From Photobacterium frigidiphilum (GTDB lineage: Bacteria; Pseudomonadota; Gammaproteobacteria; Enterobacterales; Vibrionaceae), in the NCBI RefSeq assembly GCF_003025615.1, contig NZ_PYMJ01000001.1:310001-374000 (forward strand): a DNA stretch of 64,000 nt, read 5' to 3'. A program made the position numbers and the translations under genes. The notes under the pieces were generated by a model. It saw nothing but the letters and a program-made list of their open reading frames with translations. It was not told the DNA's origin and ran no database searches. Positions 46,121 to 55,770 of the stretch are shown piece by piece; the stretch's first letter is position 1, and every line of letters begins with the position of its first letter.

Positions 46121-48268
46121 CTATGAATAGAAATATTGCTCTTCATTTGCCATTGCAACCAACTTATCACACGGCGTAAAACGTCCACCGTATTTGTCAG
46201 TATGATCCTTCAGCATTTCTACCACCCTTTTAGCCCCTAACGTATCCATATAACGGAATGGACCGCCAAGGAATGGTGGGAAACCGATGCCGAAGATTGC
46301 GCCAATATCACCATCTCGAGCTGATTTAATAACACCTTCATCAAGGCATCGTGCCGCTTCATTCAACATCATTAGCGTACAACGAAGCGCAATATCTTGC
46401 CCCGCTGCTTTTTGCGCTGGCTCTAAAGAAAGCAGTTTATAAACACTCTTATCAACTTCTTTCTTCTTCGTATTGTATAGGTAGAACCCTTTACCGCTCT
46501 TGCGCCCCTTACGACCATCACTCAGTAATAGATCGAATACATCCGGCGCTTTAAATCGTTCGCCTAATTCAGCCAATAATATCGGGCTGATCTTCGCACC
46601 AATATCGACACCGACTTCATCGAGCAAGGTTATTGGCCCTACAGGGAAACCAAAATCCAATAATGAACGATCGATATGTTCGATTGGCTCACCACTTAAT
46701 AGCACAGCAGCGGCTTCATTCATGTATGGCGCTAGAATACGGTTGACATAAAAACCCGCTTTATCAGCGACAACTATCGGCGTTTTACCCTGCTTCTTCG
46801 CTAAAGCGACGACTGTAGCGATGGTCTGCTCAGAGGTCGCACTACCATTTTCAGTGCCTTGATGTGGAATAACTTCAACCAACGGCATTTTTTCTACCGG
46901 GCTGAAATAGTGTAAGCCAACCACATTTTCAGGACGCTCTGCTGCAGCTGCGATTTGATGGATCGGTAATGACGATGTATTACTCGCAAAAATCGTATCA
47001 TCCGATGTTTGCTGCTCAATGTCTTTTACCATTTGGTGCTTTAGATTAATGTCTTCAAAAACGGCTTCTATCACCACATCGACATTCGTAAACCCAGTAA
47101 ATGTTGTACCACCCGTAATACTGAACATTTGATTTTGTAGTTCAGCCTTACTAATGATTCGGCGTTTACGCTGCTTGTCGAGTAACTTGAAGTTATAAAC
47201 AAGGGCATTTTTAATACCATCGTTTGATATATCTTTAATTCGAACAGGATAGCCGGCTTTCGTTGCCGTTACATGGCTGATACCACCCCCCATCAAACCA
47301 CCACCCAGCACACCCACCTTCTTGATTGTTGCAGGCTCGGCATCAGAACCTGATTCTTTTTTCATGGCTGTTGTAGCGAAGAATATGCTGCGTAATGCGG
47401 CAGATTCAGACGTCATCACCAGTTCACCAAAGCACTTGGCTTCTTGCTCTAAGCCTTTCTTCATACCATGTTGCAGACCATATTTGATTACGTCTAATAT
47501 GGCGTCTGTGGCGGGGTAATTACCACGGGTTTTTTCATATGTTTTTTTCGCCGCTTGATCGAAAACAACAGAACGACCCAGTGCATTACCTCCCATAGCC
47601 CACTCTTGGAATGAGCCCTTGCGTTTGGGCTTACCTTTCAGAGCTTGTTTTTCAGCGATATCAAGCAAGATACTTAATGGTACCGCTTCTTCGACAAGAC
47701 CCAGGCTTTTCGCTTTCTTTGCACGTAGCTGCTTGCCCGTTAGAATCATATCTAACGCATTAGCCACGCCAATTAAGCGCGGTAAACGCTGCGTGCCACC
47801 AGAGCCAGGCAGCAAACCTAATTGTACTTCTGGTAGACCTAAGCGTGTTTTATCATCATCACTACATACTCGGCTATGACAGGCTAAAGCGAGCTCTAAG
47901 CCACCGCCTAAACATGGACCATGAATGGCAGCGACGACATGAAACGGTAATGCTTCTAATTGACCAAACAGCTCTTGCCCTTTTGCGGCTAATTGCTGTG
48001 CTTCGTCTGCCGTTTGGCATGCAGCCAACATCCGAATATCAGCACCAGCGATAAAGTTATCAGGCTTGCCGGAATACACCACCATGCCTTTGACGTCTTT
48101 CTTTGCTTTCAACTGTGTAAGAACATCTGTTACTTGATCTACAAATGCTGACTGTAACGTGTTCATTCTTTCGTTGGGTACATCAATTTTTAACCAAGCA
48201 ACGCCGTTATCGCCAAACGTTAACGAGAAAGCGGAAGGTTGAGAGTTTGAAGATTCATGCTGTGTCAT
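46121..48268 (-). CDS. fadJ: Multifunctional fatty acid oxidation protein FadJ (alpha)
   Basis: 715 residues from the ATG at 48268, overlapping the fadI stop as TAATG. N-terminal enoyl-CoA hydratase domain ([15 protein letters not shown], oxyanion hole), NAD-binding [12 protein letters not shown] about residue 315, and the 3-hydroxyacyl-CoA dehydrogenase domain with [15 protein letters not shown]. It catalyses hydration, dehydrogenation and epimerisation of acyl-CoA as an alpha2beta2 complex with FadI. Translationally coupled. Confidence 0.95.
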   Translation of the reverse strand: MTQHESSNSQPSAFSLTFGDNGVAWLKIDVPNERMNTLQSAFVDQVTDVLTQLKAKKDVKGMVVYSGKPDNFIAGADIRMLAACQTADEAQQLAAKGQELFGQLEALPFHVVAAIHGPCLGGGLELALACHSRVCSDDDKTRLGLPEVQLGLLPGSGGTQRLPRLIGVANALDMILTGKQLRAKKAKSLGLVEEAVPLSILLDIAEKQALKGKPKRKGSFQEWAMGGNALGRSVVFDQAAKKTYEKTRGNYPATDAILDVIKYGLQHGMKKGLEQEAKCFGELVMTSESAALRSIFFATTAMKKESGSDAEPATIKKVGVLGGGLMGGGISHVTATKAGYPVRIKDISNDGIKNALVYNFKLLDKQRKRRIISKAELQNQMFSITGGTTFTGFTNVDVVIEAVFEDINLKHQMVKDIEQQTSDDTIFASNTSSLPIHQIAAAAERPENVVGLHYFSPVEKMPLVEVIPHQGTENGSATSEQTIATVVALAKKQGKTPIVVADKAGFYVNRILAPYMNEAAAVLLSGEPIEHIDRSLLDFGFPVGPITLLDEVGVDIGAKISPILLAELGERFKAPDVFDLLLSDGRKGRKSGKGFYLYNTKKKEVDKSVYKLLSLEPAQKAAGQDIALRCTLMMLNEAARCLDEGVIKSARDGDIGAIFGIGFPPFLGGPFRYMDTLGAKRVVEMLKDHTDKYGGRFTPCDKLVAMANEEQYFYS

Positions 48269-49578
48269 TATTCTGCCTCCAAAATCATTGCTGCACCTAG
48301 CCCACCAGCAGCACAAGCGGTATTCAATGCAAAACCACCGCCACGACGTTGAAGCTCTCGCAGTGTTTGCGTAATCATTCGTGCACCTGTTGCAGCAAAT
48401 GGGTGGCCATATGCTAATGATCCGCCAAGCACGTTGAATTTATCCATATCAATTTCACCAATCGCTTGGCTACGACCCAGTTTTTCTTCGGCAAATTTCT
48501 TTGATCCGAACATTTTCACATTCGCTAGCGTTTGGGCCGCAAAAGCTTCATGCATATCAATCAATGTAAGATCTGACAAACTGATACCAGCACGATCTAG
48601 TGCCATTGGCGTCGCATAAGATGGCCCCATCAGCATATCTTGCTCAACACCAATCGCTGAAAATGCATAAGAACGAATGTAACCTAATGGTTTAAGACCC
48701 AGCTCTTTTGCTCGACCTTCACGCATTAACAAAATAGCCGCAGCACCATCGGTTAATGGCGTACTGTTTGCCGCTGTCACAGTGCCAAATTTACGATCAA
48801 ACGCCGGACGTAACTTGGCATAGGATTCTAAGGTTGAATCTTCACGAATGTTATTATCTTTATCAATCCACTGCCCGTACGGTTCAGGAAAAGCTGTCAT
48901 CACTTCGCCACGAATTAAACCATCTTTCCACGCTTTAGCCGCTAAAGTGTGTGAACGGTACGCCAATGCATCTTGTTCTTGGCGAGTAATACCATGGCTT
49001 TTTGCCATTTGTTCAGCAGTTTGCCCCATGCTAATACCCGTTGAATATTCAGCAACAGCGGGTGGTACAGGCATAAGATCTTTAACGCTTAATGTACTAA
49101 GCAGTTTTAAACGCTTGCTCATTGTTCGCGCTTTACTCAGCGCTAATAATGTTGCGGCTAGCTTCTTTGATACGCCAATCGGCAATACTGAAGATGAATC
49201 AGCCCCGCCAGCAATACCAATGTCAATAGTGCCAGAAATGATACTTTCCGCCACATTCGCTGCCGCTTGAAAGCTAGTTGCACAGGCGCGAGTAACACTA
49301 TAAGCATCAGTACCGATGTGCATACCCGTTCCCAGCACTATTTCTCGTGCAATATTCGGCGCTTCAGGCATTTGAACCACCTGGCCAAAGACAACTTGTT
49401 CAATTAATTTAGGGTCAAAATCGAGCTCTTGGAGCATCTCATTGACAACCATTTTCCCCATGTCGAGTGCAGGCACGCCATTAAAGGCAGTAGCCTGACG
49501 AGCAAACGGGGTACGTAATCCACTTACAACGGCGATGCGCTCACCCTGACGAGTGGTGAGGTTTTGGAGACGTGTCAT
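48268..49578 (-). CDS. fadI: 3-ketoacyl-CoA thiolase FadI (beta)
   Basis: 436 residues. Active-site Cys in [11 protein letters not shown], His in [11 protein letters not shown] and the C-terminal Cys in [15 protein letters not shown]. Anaerobic-type beta subunit, paired with FadJ. AAGGAG before the ATG; a FadR-like site lies ~75 bp upstream of the start. First gene of the fadIJ operon. Confidence 0.95.
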   Translation of the reverse strand: MTRLQNLTTRQGERIAVVSGLRTPFARQATAFNGVPALDMGKMVVNEMLQELDFDPKLIEQVVFGQVVQMPEAPNIAREIVLGTGMHIGTDAYSVTRACATSFQAAANVAESIISGTIDIGIAGGADSSSVLPIGVSKKLAATLLALSKARTMSKRLKLLSTLSVKDLMPVPPAVAEYSTGISMGQTAEQMAKSHGITRQEQDALAYRSHTLAAKAWKDGLIRGEVMTAFPEPYGQWIDKDNNIREDSTLESYAKLRPAFDRKFGTVTAANSTPLTDGAAAILLMREGRAKELGLKPLGYIRSYAFSAIGVEQDMLMGPSYATPMALDRAGISLSDLTLIDMHEAFAAQTLANVKMFGSKKFAEEKLGRSQAIGEIDMDKFNVLGGSLAYGHPFAATGARMITQTLRELQRRGGGFALNTACAAGGLGAAMILEAE

Positions 49579-49653
49579 CGCTACTCCTTATTAATGTTAG
49601 TTGCCAGTTTAAAACTGCCAGTATTGGCATGCAGAACACTGCATGTTCGATTT

Positions 49654-49669
49654 AGAGGTCAGACCACAA
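49654..49669. promoter_or_regulatory. Probable FadR operator for fadIJ
   Basis: On the minus strand TTGTGGTCTGACCTCT, close to the consensus ANCTGGTCNGACCNGNT, upstream of fadI. Confidence 0.65.
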
Positions 49670-49924
49670 TAATTGTAATCAAATTGTTATTAATATCAAA
49701 CGAATGTTTTATTTTTGTGGAGTAGAGACACTAAATATGGATCATTTATAAGATAAAATCCAAATCACCCCCCTAAAAACATATAAGATATGAATATTAG
49801 TTAAGACAAAGAGATAACAAAGAGATAAGTCAGTACGAAGAAAGCCGATATACTGTGCAGGAATGGCTTGGGGGGGAACTAAATCAAGCTGGTACAACTT
49901 AACATCCTATACTTTTCTTTAGAC

Positions 49925-49952
49925 AAAAAAAAACCATACCCTAAGGTATGGT
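49925..49952 (-). terminator. Terminator on the minus strand
   Basis: ACCATACC / GGTATGGT with CTAA loop; A-run on the left gives T-run for leftward transcription. No annotated gene upstream on that strand except the small ORF at 50002. Confidence 0.8.
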
Positions 49953-50001
49953 CACTATCGCATAGACAGTTAAAAACCATCTAATCTAAGTATTAAGTCA
50001 A

Positions 50002-50145
50002 TTAACATAAAGCCAATTGCAAATCAGGATAAACCTGATAAGAGAAAGTAAAGTCAGCCTTCAAAAGGAAGTTGTCATCTTGCTCAACAGACGATAAACA
50101 CAGAATGTAATACTGTTCCACAGAAACTACATTCGTACTCATCAT
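50002..50145 (-). CDS. Possible small protein (47 residues or longer)
   Basis: From the double ATG at 50140-50145 the frame gives 47 residues with coding-like composition (NVVSVEQYYILCLSSVEQDD … FTFSYQVYPDLQ). The frame is open upstream to ~50220 without stop or ATG. No good ribosome site. A strong terminator 50 nt after the stop supports leftward transcription. Could be a small protein, the tail of a decayed gene, or a small RNA. Confidence 0.4.
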   Translation of the reverse strand: MMSTNVVSVEQYYILCLSSVEQDDNFLLKADFTFSYQVYPDLQLALC

Positions 50146-50290
50146 CAGATGACAGGGACTACTATAGCTTCCCGCTGAAGTCAGAGTTTGAACCAGATCA
50201 ATTTTATGGCTGATTATTCATTTATTCGTGCATCCGATGAAAAAAACGAACAATAATCGTGATGTCGACACCAAATTAACGGGCAAATTC

Positions 50291-50863
50291 ATGATTAAAC
50301 AATTTTTCCGTAAGAAAACGCCAGATGCCACGGTCTCTGTAGATATGAATAAACAAAGACGTTATGAAGCCCTTGTCAGGGCGTGGCATCGAGACTTATA
50401 CCGTTATGCATATTGGCTATGCCATGATCCCCATATAGCAGAGGATCTGGTGCAAGAAACATGCTTGAGGGCTTGGCGTTCTTTAGATAGCCTGCAAGAT
50501 GACAAAGCAGCAAAATCATGGTTGATTACAATTTTACGCCGAGAAAATGCACGGCGTTTTGAGCGAAAACAACTCGATCTTGTCAACATTGATGACTATG
50601 CCATTGCTGATACCCATCAACAGGGAACAGAAATGGAAATGGAACAACAGATGTTGCACCGTCAAATTATGAAGCTCGCACCTGAATATCGAGAGCCTCT
50701 CGTTTTACAAGTAATGGCCGGTTTTAATGGTGATGAAATTGCAGAAATATTGGGGTTAAACCGGAACACGGTGATGACACGTTTATTTCGCGCGAGAAAT
50801 CAGTTAAAAGACCAAATAGAAAAGCAATCTGAGCGGAGGGATCACCATAATGGACGATCTTGA
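50291..50863 (+). CDS. ECF sigma factor (RpoE-like)
   Basis: 190 residues from the ATG at 50291 (the frame opens at 50228; start uncertain). Sigma2 has ALVRAWHRDLYRYAYWLCHDP and AEDLVQETCLRAWRSL; sigma4 has APEYREPLVLQVMAGFNGDEIAEILGLNRNTVMTRLFRAR. A group IV sigma factor; its 3' end overlaps a DUF3379 gene by 14 nt. That partner has a membrane segment and probably acts as anti-sigma. Its regulon is unknown; position between fadI and fadL suggests a link to lipid or envelope functions. Confidence 0.88.
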   Translation: MIKQFFRKKTPDATVSVDMNKQRRYEALVRAWHRDLYRYAYWLCHDPHIAEDLVQETCLRAWRSLDSLQDDKAAKSWLITILRRENARRFERKQLDLVNIDDYAIADTHQQGTEMEMEQQMLHRQIMKLAPEYREPLVLQVMAGFNGDEIAEILGLNRNTVMTRLFRARNQLKDQIEKQSERRDHHNGRS

Positions 50864-51563
50864 ATTCCGTCGTCGAATTCTGGCTGATCCAAACGATAAC
50901 AGCCCAGATTTGTCGGCAGCCAGAAATGAATCGATAGTCAATCGAAAGTTATACGATGAGCTATTGCAATTAGATGCCCAGCTAGAAAAAGCCATGAAGG
51001 TCGATGTGCCCGATGACTTAGCCGATCGCATTCTATTTCATCAATCTGGGCAACCTAACGAAAAACCCAAAAGTAATCGTTTCCATATGGCTATTGCGGC
51101 ATCCGTTGCGTTAGCTGTCGGTATAATGATCGGTCAGTTTAATCACTTTGCACTGCCTTCTGCACAAGCTGCGGGCATTGGGCAGATTGCGCTACAACAT
51201 ATCCACACCGAAGCGCCTTTTGTTAATACTGTTGATGAATCTGTTAGCTTGCAGCAAGTGAACGCGAAATTGTTACCCTTTGGTCCAAGCTTAAGTGATT
51301 TACCCGGACATGTTTCCTATGTAAACCACTGCGGGTTTGGTGACAAAAATGCGTTGCACATGGTGATGGAGACACCACAAGGTAAAGTCACGGTTTTCAT
51401 CGTACCTGAAGTAAGCAAAACCATGACAGCATTTAACGACAAGCAAATGGATGGCATTGTAATGCCGATTAAAAATGCGAGCTTAATTGTGGTCGGTGAA
51501 AAAGGGCAAGACGTTATGCCTATTATTAAAAGCATCGAATCGGATTTATACTGGCAAATTTAA
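50850..51563 (+). CDS. DUF3379 protein, probable anti-sigma factor
   Basis: 237 residues. Cytoplasmic N-terminal ~78 residues start MDDLEFRRRILADPND and include FRRRILADPNDNSPDL, then a membrane segment (about 82-99, AIAASVALAVGIMIG) and a periplasmic C-terminal domain with GHVSYVNHCGFGDKNALHMV. This architecture fits an anti-sigma factor, and it overlaps the sigma gene by 14 nt. GGAGGG ahead of the ATG. Confidence 0.85.
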   Translation: MDDLEFRRRILADPNDNSPDLSAARNESIVNRKLYDELLQLDAQLEKAMKVDVPDDLADRILFHQSGQPNEKPKSNRFHMAIAASVALAVGIMIGQFNHFALPSAQAAGIGQIALQHIHTEAPFVNTVDESVSLQQVNAKLLPFGPSLSDLPGHVSYVNHCGFGDKNALHMVMETPQGKVTVFIVPEVSKTMTAFNDKQMDGIVMPIKNASLIVVGEKGQDVMPIIKSIESDLYWQI

Positions 51564-51605
51564 CCATCTAGTCAGCCAAATGTAACTTCAAACCTTATAC
51601 TGCTT

Positions 51606-51643
51606 AAAAGCCATCATTAGTTAAAATAATGATGGCTTTTTTA
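51606..51643 (+). terminator. Terminator of the sigma/anti-sigma operon
   Basis: AAAAGCCATCATTA / TAATGATGGCTTTTTT. Confidence 0.88.
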
Positions 51644-51779
51644 TTCCCATCAGTCATAGCACAAGTATTTATGTTACACCTGTTGCATATTTGGCGATTG
51701 CTCATCCACCATTCCACTCAATTTATGTACAATCCCCCTCGTCAAGCATTAACTTATCTATAACAATCAACAAACTAAC

Positions 51780-51796
51780 AACTGGTCAGATTTGAT
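51780..51796. promoter_or_regulatory. Possible FadR site for fadL
   Basis: AACTGGTCAGATTTGAT keeps the AACTGGTCNGA part of the FadR consensus and diverges in the right half. Confidence 0.5.
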
Positions 51797-51880
51797 AGAT
51801 AGGCTAACACTCTTACAATCATCCGCGATCTATCAATATAGATAGACATGCAGTGTAAATGATTAGGAATAATAATAAAT

Positions 51881-53131
51881 ATGAACAAGAAGCGTCTGTT
51901 TACTAAAACGATGATTGCTGCAGCAATCACACTAACATCTCAGCAAGCTCTTTCTGCTGGTTTCCAACTTAACGCACAATCAGCAACTGGCCTTGGTCGC
52001 GCATTTGCTGGTGACGCCGTTATTGCTGATAACGCATCAGTAATGTCACGTAACGCCGCGGCAATGTCTTTATTCGATGCGCCTGCAATCTCGTTAGGTC
52101 TTAACGTTATTGATACGGACATTAATATTAAAAATGCCCAGTATTCAAATCCCCGCTCTGCAAATTCAGGTTCACTGGATGATCAGTCTGTTGGTGATTC
52201 AACTTTAGTTCCGAATATTTATTATATTCACCCAATAAATGACCAATGGGCAGTAGGTGCTGGAATTTACTCTAATTTTGGTACAAAAACTGAATTTAGT
52301 GATGACTATGCTGCCAATGAATTTGGTGGGTTAACTGATGTTAAGAGTGTAAACTTTGCATTAAGCGCTTCATACCGTATCAACCAACAATGGAGTGTTG
52401 GTGGTGGATTAGATGTTGTCTATGGTTCAGGAAAATTGAAGCGCTCTGTTAAAGTTGGTCCACCAACAGCTGAACAGAAAATAAATCTACTTGATGTTGA
52501 TGCTGACGGTGTTGGTGTGGGTTGGAACGTAGGTACGGTATTTGAGCTAGATGACCGCAACCGCTTTGGTTTATCTTACCGCTATAGCCCAGAACTAGAA
52601 ACTGAAGGTGACATGTCCTTTGCAGGCTCAACAAGCGGCAACCCAGATATCAGTAACGACAAATTAAAAATGCCACTACCTGATATGGCAGAGTTCTCTG
52701 GTTTCCACAAATTAAACGACAAATTTGCAGTCCACTATAGCGTACAATGGATTGGTTGGAGCTCATTCGACAAACTAGAAACCACTGGTGGTGATGTTCT
52801 TAACACTTACGAATGGAAAGACGGCTGGCACTATGCGTTAGGTGGCACTTACTACCTAAATAACGATTGGACTTTACGTACTGGTTATATGTATGACACC
52901 AGCGCACAAGATCAAAAAACATCGATTTCTGTACCAGATTCCGATCGTCAATGGTTCTCAGGTGGCTTTACTTACCACCTAGATGCAAAATCTAACATTG
53001 ATTTCGGTCTAACCTACCTAATGGGTAAAGACGTTGATGTAAATGAAGTATCACCAGTCGGAACAACTATTTCGGCAACGACTCGTGCAAACGCATTGCT
53101 ATACGGTATTCAGTACAGCCGTTCGTTCTAA
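51881..53131 (+). CDS. fadL: Long-chain fatty acid outer-membrane transporter FadL, copy 1
   Basis: 416 residues. Signal peptide (cleaved before AGFQL), then the plug and 14-strand barrel: SATGLGRAFAGDA at the N-terminus, RFGLSYRYSPE, and C-terminal YGIQYSRSF with terminal Phe. The strand-3 kink motif, normally NPA, reads NAA (58-60). Imports long-chain fatty acids by lateral diffusion. Terminator follows, so copy 2 has its own promoter. Confidence 0.93.
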   Translation: MNKKRLFTKTMIAAAITLTSQQALSAGFQLNAQSATGLGRAFAGDAVIADNASVMSRNAAAMSLFDAPAISLGLNVIDTDINIKNAQYSNPRSANSGSLDDQSVGDSTLVPNIYYIHPINDQWAVGAGIYSNFGTKTEFSDDYAANEFGGLTDVKSVNFALSASYRINQQWSVGGGLDVVYGSGKLKRSVKVGPPTAEQKINLLDVDADGVGVGWNVGTVFELDDRNRFGLSYRYSPELETEGDMSFAGSTSGNPDISNDKLKMPLPDMAEFSGFHKLNDKFAVHYSVQWIGWSSFDKLETTGGDVLNTYEWKDGWHYALGGTYYLNNDWTLRTGYMYDTSAQDQKTSISVPDSDRQWFSGGFTYHLDAKSNIDFGLTYLMGKDVDVNEVSPVGTTISATTRANALLYGIQYSRSF

Positions 53132-53161
53132 TTCCAGCGAACATATAACTGACTATATTAT

Positions 53162-53188
53162 TAAGGGAGCCTTAGGCTCCCTTTTTTA
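53162..53188 (+). terminator. Terminator of fadL copy 1
   Basis: AAGGGAGCC / GGCTCCCTTTTTT with TTA loop. Confidence 0.9.
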
Positions 53189-53486
53189 TTATCAATTTAA
53201 CGCCTTGTTTATAGGCACTAAAGGCATATTCCTACCAAATAACAATCAATCACCTCTCACTTTCAGAGTACAGTTGAACGCTGAAACACGCTTTTACATA
53301 CACACGTGTACGCTCAATTATCATTATTAAAAAATCATTGATGCTAATTTCATCGCATTATCACCACTAACTTTCGATTAATCAGCATAAATGTCCAATT
53401 AGTGCGCTATAACGAATAAAGAAATGAAGTATTTACTCTAAGTAGTATTATTCGCGGTATTAGAATTCAGCGAACAAAGCAGAACA
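53189..53486. other. Promoter region of fadL copy 2
   Basis: About 300 nt of AT-rich sequence; no gene seen and no clear FadR site by eye. Confidence 0.4.
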
Positions 53487-54773
53487 ATGAATAAGAATAA
53501 AATAACATTATCTTTAGCAGCAGCGTTAATACTGGGCATGAGTGCCAATACAATGGCGGCTGGTTTTCAACTTGCAGAATATTCAGCAACAGGCTTAGGC
53601 CGTGCGTTTGCTGGTGAAGCTGCAATGGCAGACAATGCTGGAGCACAATTTCGCAACCCAGCAATGCTGACTTACCTTGAGGGTACACAGTTCTCTATTG
53701 GAGCTATTTATGTCGATCCAAATATCGATGTTGAAGGCGAAGTAAATGGCACACAAACCAAAGCCAGCAATATTGCAAACTCAGCCGTTATTCCTAACTT
53801 CTACCTATCTCACCAACTTAACGACAAGGTATTTTTAGGTTTAGCGTTCGGTACTAACTACGGTATGGAAACTGAATTGGCAGGTGATTATCTTGCTACG
53901 CAATTTGGTAACCAAGCGAAAGTAATGTCGATTGAAATTAACCCAAACATTGCTTACAAAATCAATGAGCAGTTTAGTGTTGGTGGTGGTATCCGTTACG
54001 TTATGGGAGAGGGTCACTTTGGTGCAGCTGCATCTTCTGACATGCCACTTGCTCCAGGAGTTACAGTACCTAAAGGCGCAGACCTGAAGTACATGGAAGG
54101 TGATGATACAGCGTGGGGTTGGCAGGCGGGTGCCGCATGGCAAATCAATAAAAATAACCGCATTGGTTTCAACTACCGTTCTGAAGTTGAGTTGAACTTA
54201 ACAGGTAGTGCTTCTGGGGCTATTTACGACCTCGAAGCACTAAAAAAAGGTAAAAAGCCAAGCGCAAGTTACGCGGGTAGCATGGCATTAACTTTACCTG
54301 CAACAGCAGAAATTGCGAGCTTTCACCAATTAACGAATAAGATTGCGGTACACGCTAGTTTTAACTGGACAGATTGGAGCAGCTTCGACAAGTTGGAAGC
54401 TAAAATCCCATCGCTATACGGTAATGATCCTGACCTGATTAAAGAAGAAAACTGGGAAGACAACTACCGCTTAGCTGTGGGTACAACTTACCAATACACG
54501 AACAAGCTCGTGCTGCGCTCAGGTATTGCTTACGATACATCAGCAGTAAGTGATGAGCACCGTACACAAACGATTCCAGAAACTGACCGCCTATGGCTGA
54601 GTATGGGTGCTGGCTACAACTGGTCACAAAACCTAACACTTGATGCAGGCTTCACGTACATCTTTGCCAAAGATGCACCAATGAACGAAGTGGATCCAAG
54701 CCTTGGACAATTTAAAGGTGAAACCACTGGTAACATATGGCTAGTGGGTGTACAAGCAAGCTACCGCTTCTAA
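53487..54773 (+). CDS. fadL: FadL-family outer-membrane fatty acid transporter, copy 2
   Basis: 428 residues. Signal peptide to about residue 25 (…TMAAGFQL), SATGLGRAFAGEA and an intact kink motif FRNPAM (Asn57-Pro58-Ala59). Barrel end is ASYRF with terminal Phe. About the same length and domain plan as copy 1 but clearly diverged, so an old duplication; tandem fadL genes are known in vibrios. Terminator shared with mlaA. Confidence 0.93.
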   Translation: MNKNKITLSLAAALILGMSANTMAAGFQLAEYSATGLGRAFAGEAAMADNAGAQFRNPAMLTYLEGTQFSIGAIYVDPNIDVEGEVNGTQTKASNIANSAVIPNFYLSHQLNDKVFLGLAFGTNYGMETELAGDYLATQFGNQAKVMSIEINPNIAYKINEQFSVGGGIRYVMGEGHFGAAASSDMPLAPGVTVPKGADLKYMEGDDTAWGWQAGAAWQINKNNRIGFNYRSEVELNLTGSASGAIYDLEALKKGKKPSASYAGSMALTLPATAEIASFHQLTNKIAVHASFNWTDWSSFDKLEAKIPSLYGNDPDLIKEENWEDNYRLAVGTTYQYTNKLVLRSGIAYDTSAVSDEHRTQTIPETDRLWLSMGAGYNWSQNLTLDAGFTYIFAKDAPMNEVDPSLGQFKGETTGNIWLVGVQASYRF

Positions 54774-54805
54774 AAATCAGCAAGCATTAACTTTAAAGTG
54801 ATTTA

Positions 54806-54837
54806 TAAAAAAGCGACCGATTTGGTCGCTTTTTTTA
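54806..54837. terminator. Bidirectional terminator of fadL copy 2 and mlaA
   Basis: AAAAAAGCGACC / GGTCGCTTTTTT. Confidence 0.9.
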
Positions 54838-54886
54838 ACCCATCAATATCTCTGCTTTTAGATACTAAAACTCTGGGCACTTACAT

Positions 54887-55711
54887 TTAGTAATCGTCTA
54901 TTTCATCTAAATAATCATCAAACTGTTCTTCATTTTCAGCTTCATCAACGGGAGTTTCGCCACCAGTCGCTCTGAAGTTTTTATGCTGGATATAAGCATC
55001 ACGAGTAAATACATAAGGATCAGGAGAATCTTCTAGTAACGACTCTTGCTTAACTAACGCTGCACGATCTTCCATGCCTTCAAATGCCCACTTACCTAAA
55101 CTCTGCCAAAACGTGAGTAAACTTAGTGGTAAATAAAGACCATCGGCAGCATCACCAACACCTTCACGTAAGGTAACGGGGCCATAAAACGGCACCATAA
55201 AATACGGCCCATTACCAACACCGTAGTAACCTAATGAGTCACCAAAAGCGCGACTGCTAGGGGGAGGAATATCCGCGGCAGAAGCAATATCGATCAAGCC
55301 TGCAATACCAAACACAGTATTAATCCAAAAACGGTTGAAATGAGCAACCGCATCTTCAGGGTTTTGCATAATAAAGCTATTTACCATGCTCGCAGGTTCA
55401 TCAAGGTTTGCGAAAAAGTTAGCAATACCTAACCGAACAGGATTGGGCGTGTAATCAACATATGCCAGGGAAATAGGTCGTGCTAAATATGGGTCAAGAT
55501 AATCATAATTTAAATCCCACATTACACGGTTGAACCCTTCTAATGGGTCATACACATCATTTACCGATTCGAATTCTTCAGCATTAATCTGTTCTGCAAC
55601 ATTTGTTGGTACTGTTTCTTTTTCCTGATTCTCAGGCGTATCAGCACAACCGACTAGGCTAGCTGTAAGCAAAACAGAAAAAATAATATTCTTAGTCAAG
55701 TGGTTACTCAT
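54887..55711 (-). CDS. mlaA: Lipid asymmetry lipoprotein MlaA (VacJ)
   Basis: 274 residues from the ATG at 55711, giving a 21-residue lipoprotein signal with lipobox LVGC; an earlier ATG (55756) sits inside a terminator stem. MlaA features: YDPLEGFNRVMWDLNYDYLDPYLARP, NPVRLGIANFFANLDEP, FGDSLGYYGVGNGPYFMVPFYGP. Outer-membrane component of the Mla pathway removing misplaced phospholipids. C-terminal ~25 residues are very acidic. It has no visible ribosome site; see finding on the terminator directly upstream. Confidence 0.92.
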   Translation of the reverse strand: MSNHLTKNIIFSVLLTASLVGCADTPENQEKETVPTNVAEQINAEEFESVNDVYDPLEGFNRVMWDLNYDYLDPYLARPISLAYVDYTPNPVRLGIANFFANLDEPASMVNSFIMQNPEDAVAHFNRFWINTVFGIAGLIDIASAADIPPPSSRAFGDSLGYYGVGNGPYFMVPFYGPVTLREGVGDAADGLYLPLSLLTFWQSLGKWAFEGMEDRAALVKQESLLEDSPDPYVFTRDAYIQHKNFRATGGETPVDEAENEEQFDDYLDEIDDY

Positions 55712-55714
55712 TGA

Positions 55715-55753
55715 TATAAAAAAGCAGGCTGGATAATGATATCCAGCCTGCTT
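55715..55753 (-). terminator. Terminator of the ccm operon, abutting mlaA
   Basis: Perfect 12-bp stem GCAGGCTGGATA / TATCCAGCCTGC with a 4-nt loop and T-run on the minus strand; ends a few nt before the mlaA ATG. Confidence 0.9.
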
Positions 55754-55770
55754 CATTTGTGCCAGTAATG

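Larger units (their letters stand above)
49579..50001. other. fadI upstream region
   Basis: Contains the fadI promoter with a FadR-like site and, at 49925-49952, a terminator on the minus strand for the small ORF described next. Confidence 0.5.
51564..51880. other. fadL upstream region
   Basis: Contains a terminator, a FadR-like half site at 51780-51796 and an inverted repeat TCTATC…GATAGA at about 51829-51846 close to the start. Likely complex regulation of fadL. Confidence 0.5.

Noticed and set aside
53043..53330. 95-codon frame at the end of fadL copy 1
   Set aside because: Out of frame with the porin, crosses the terminator.
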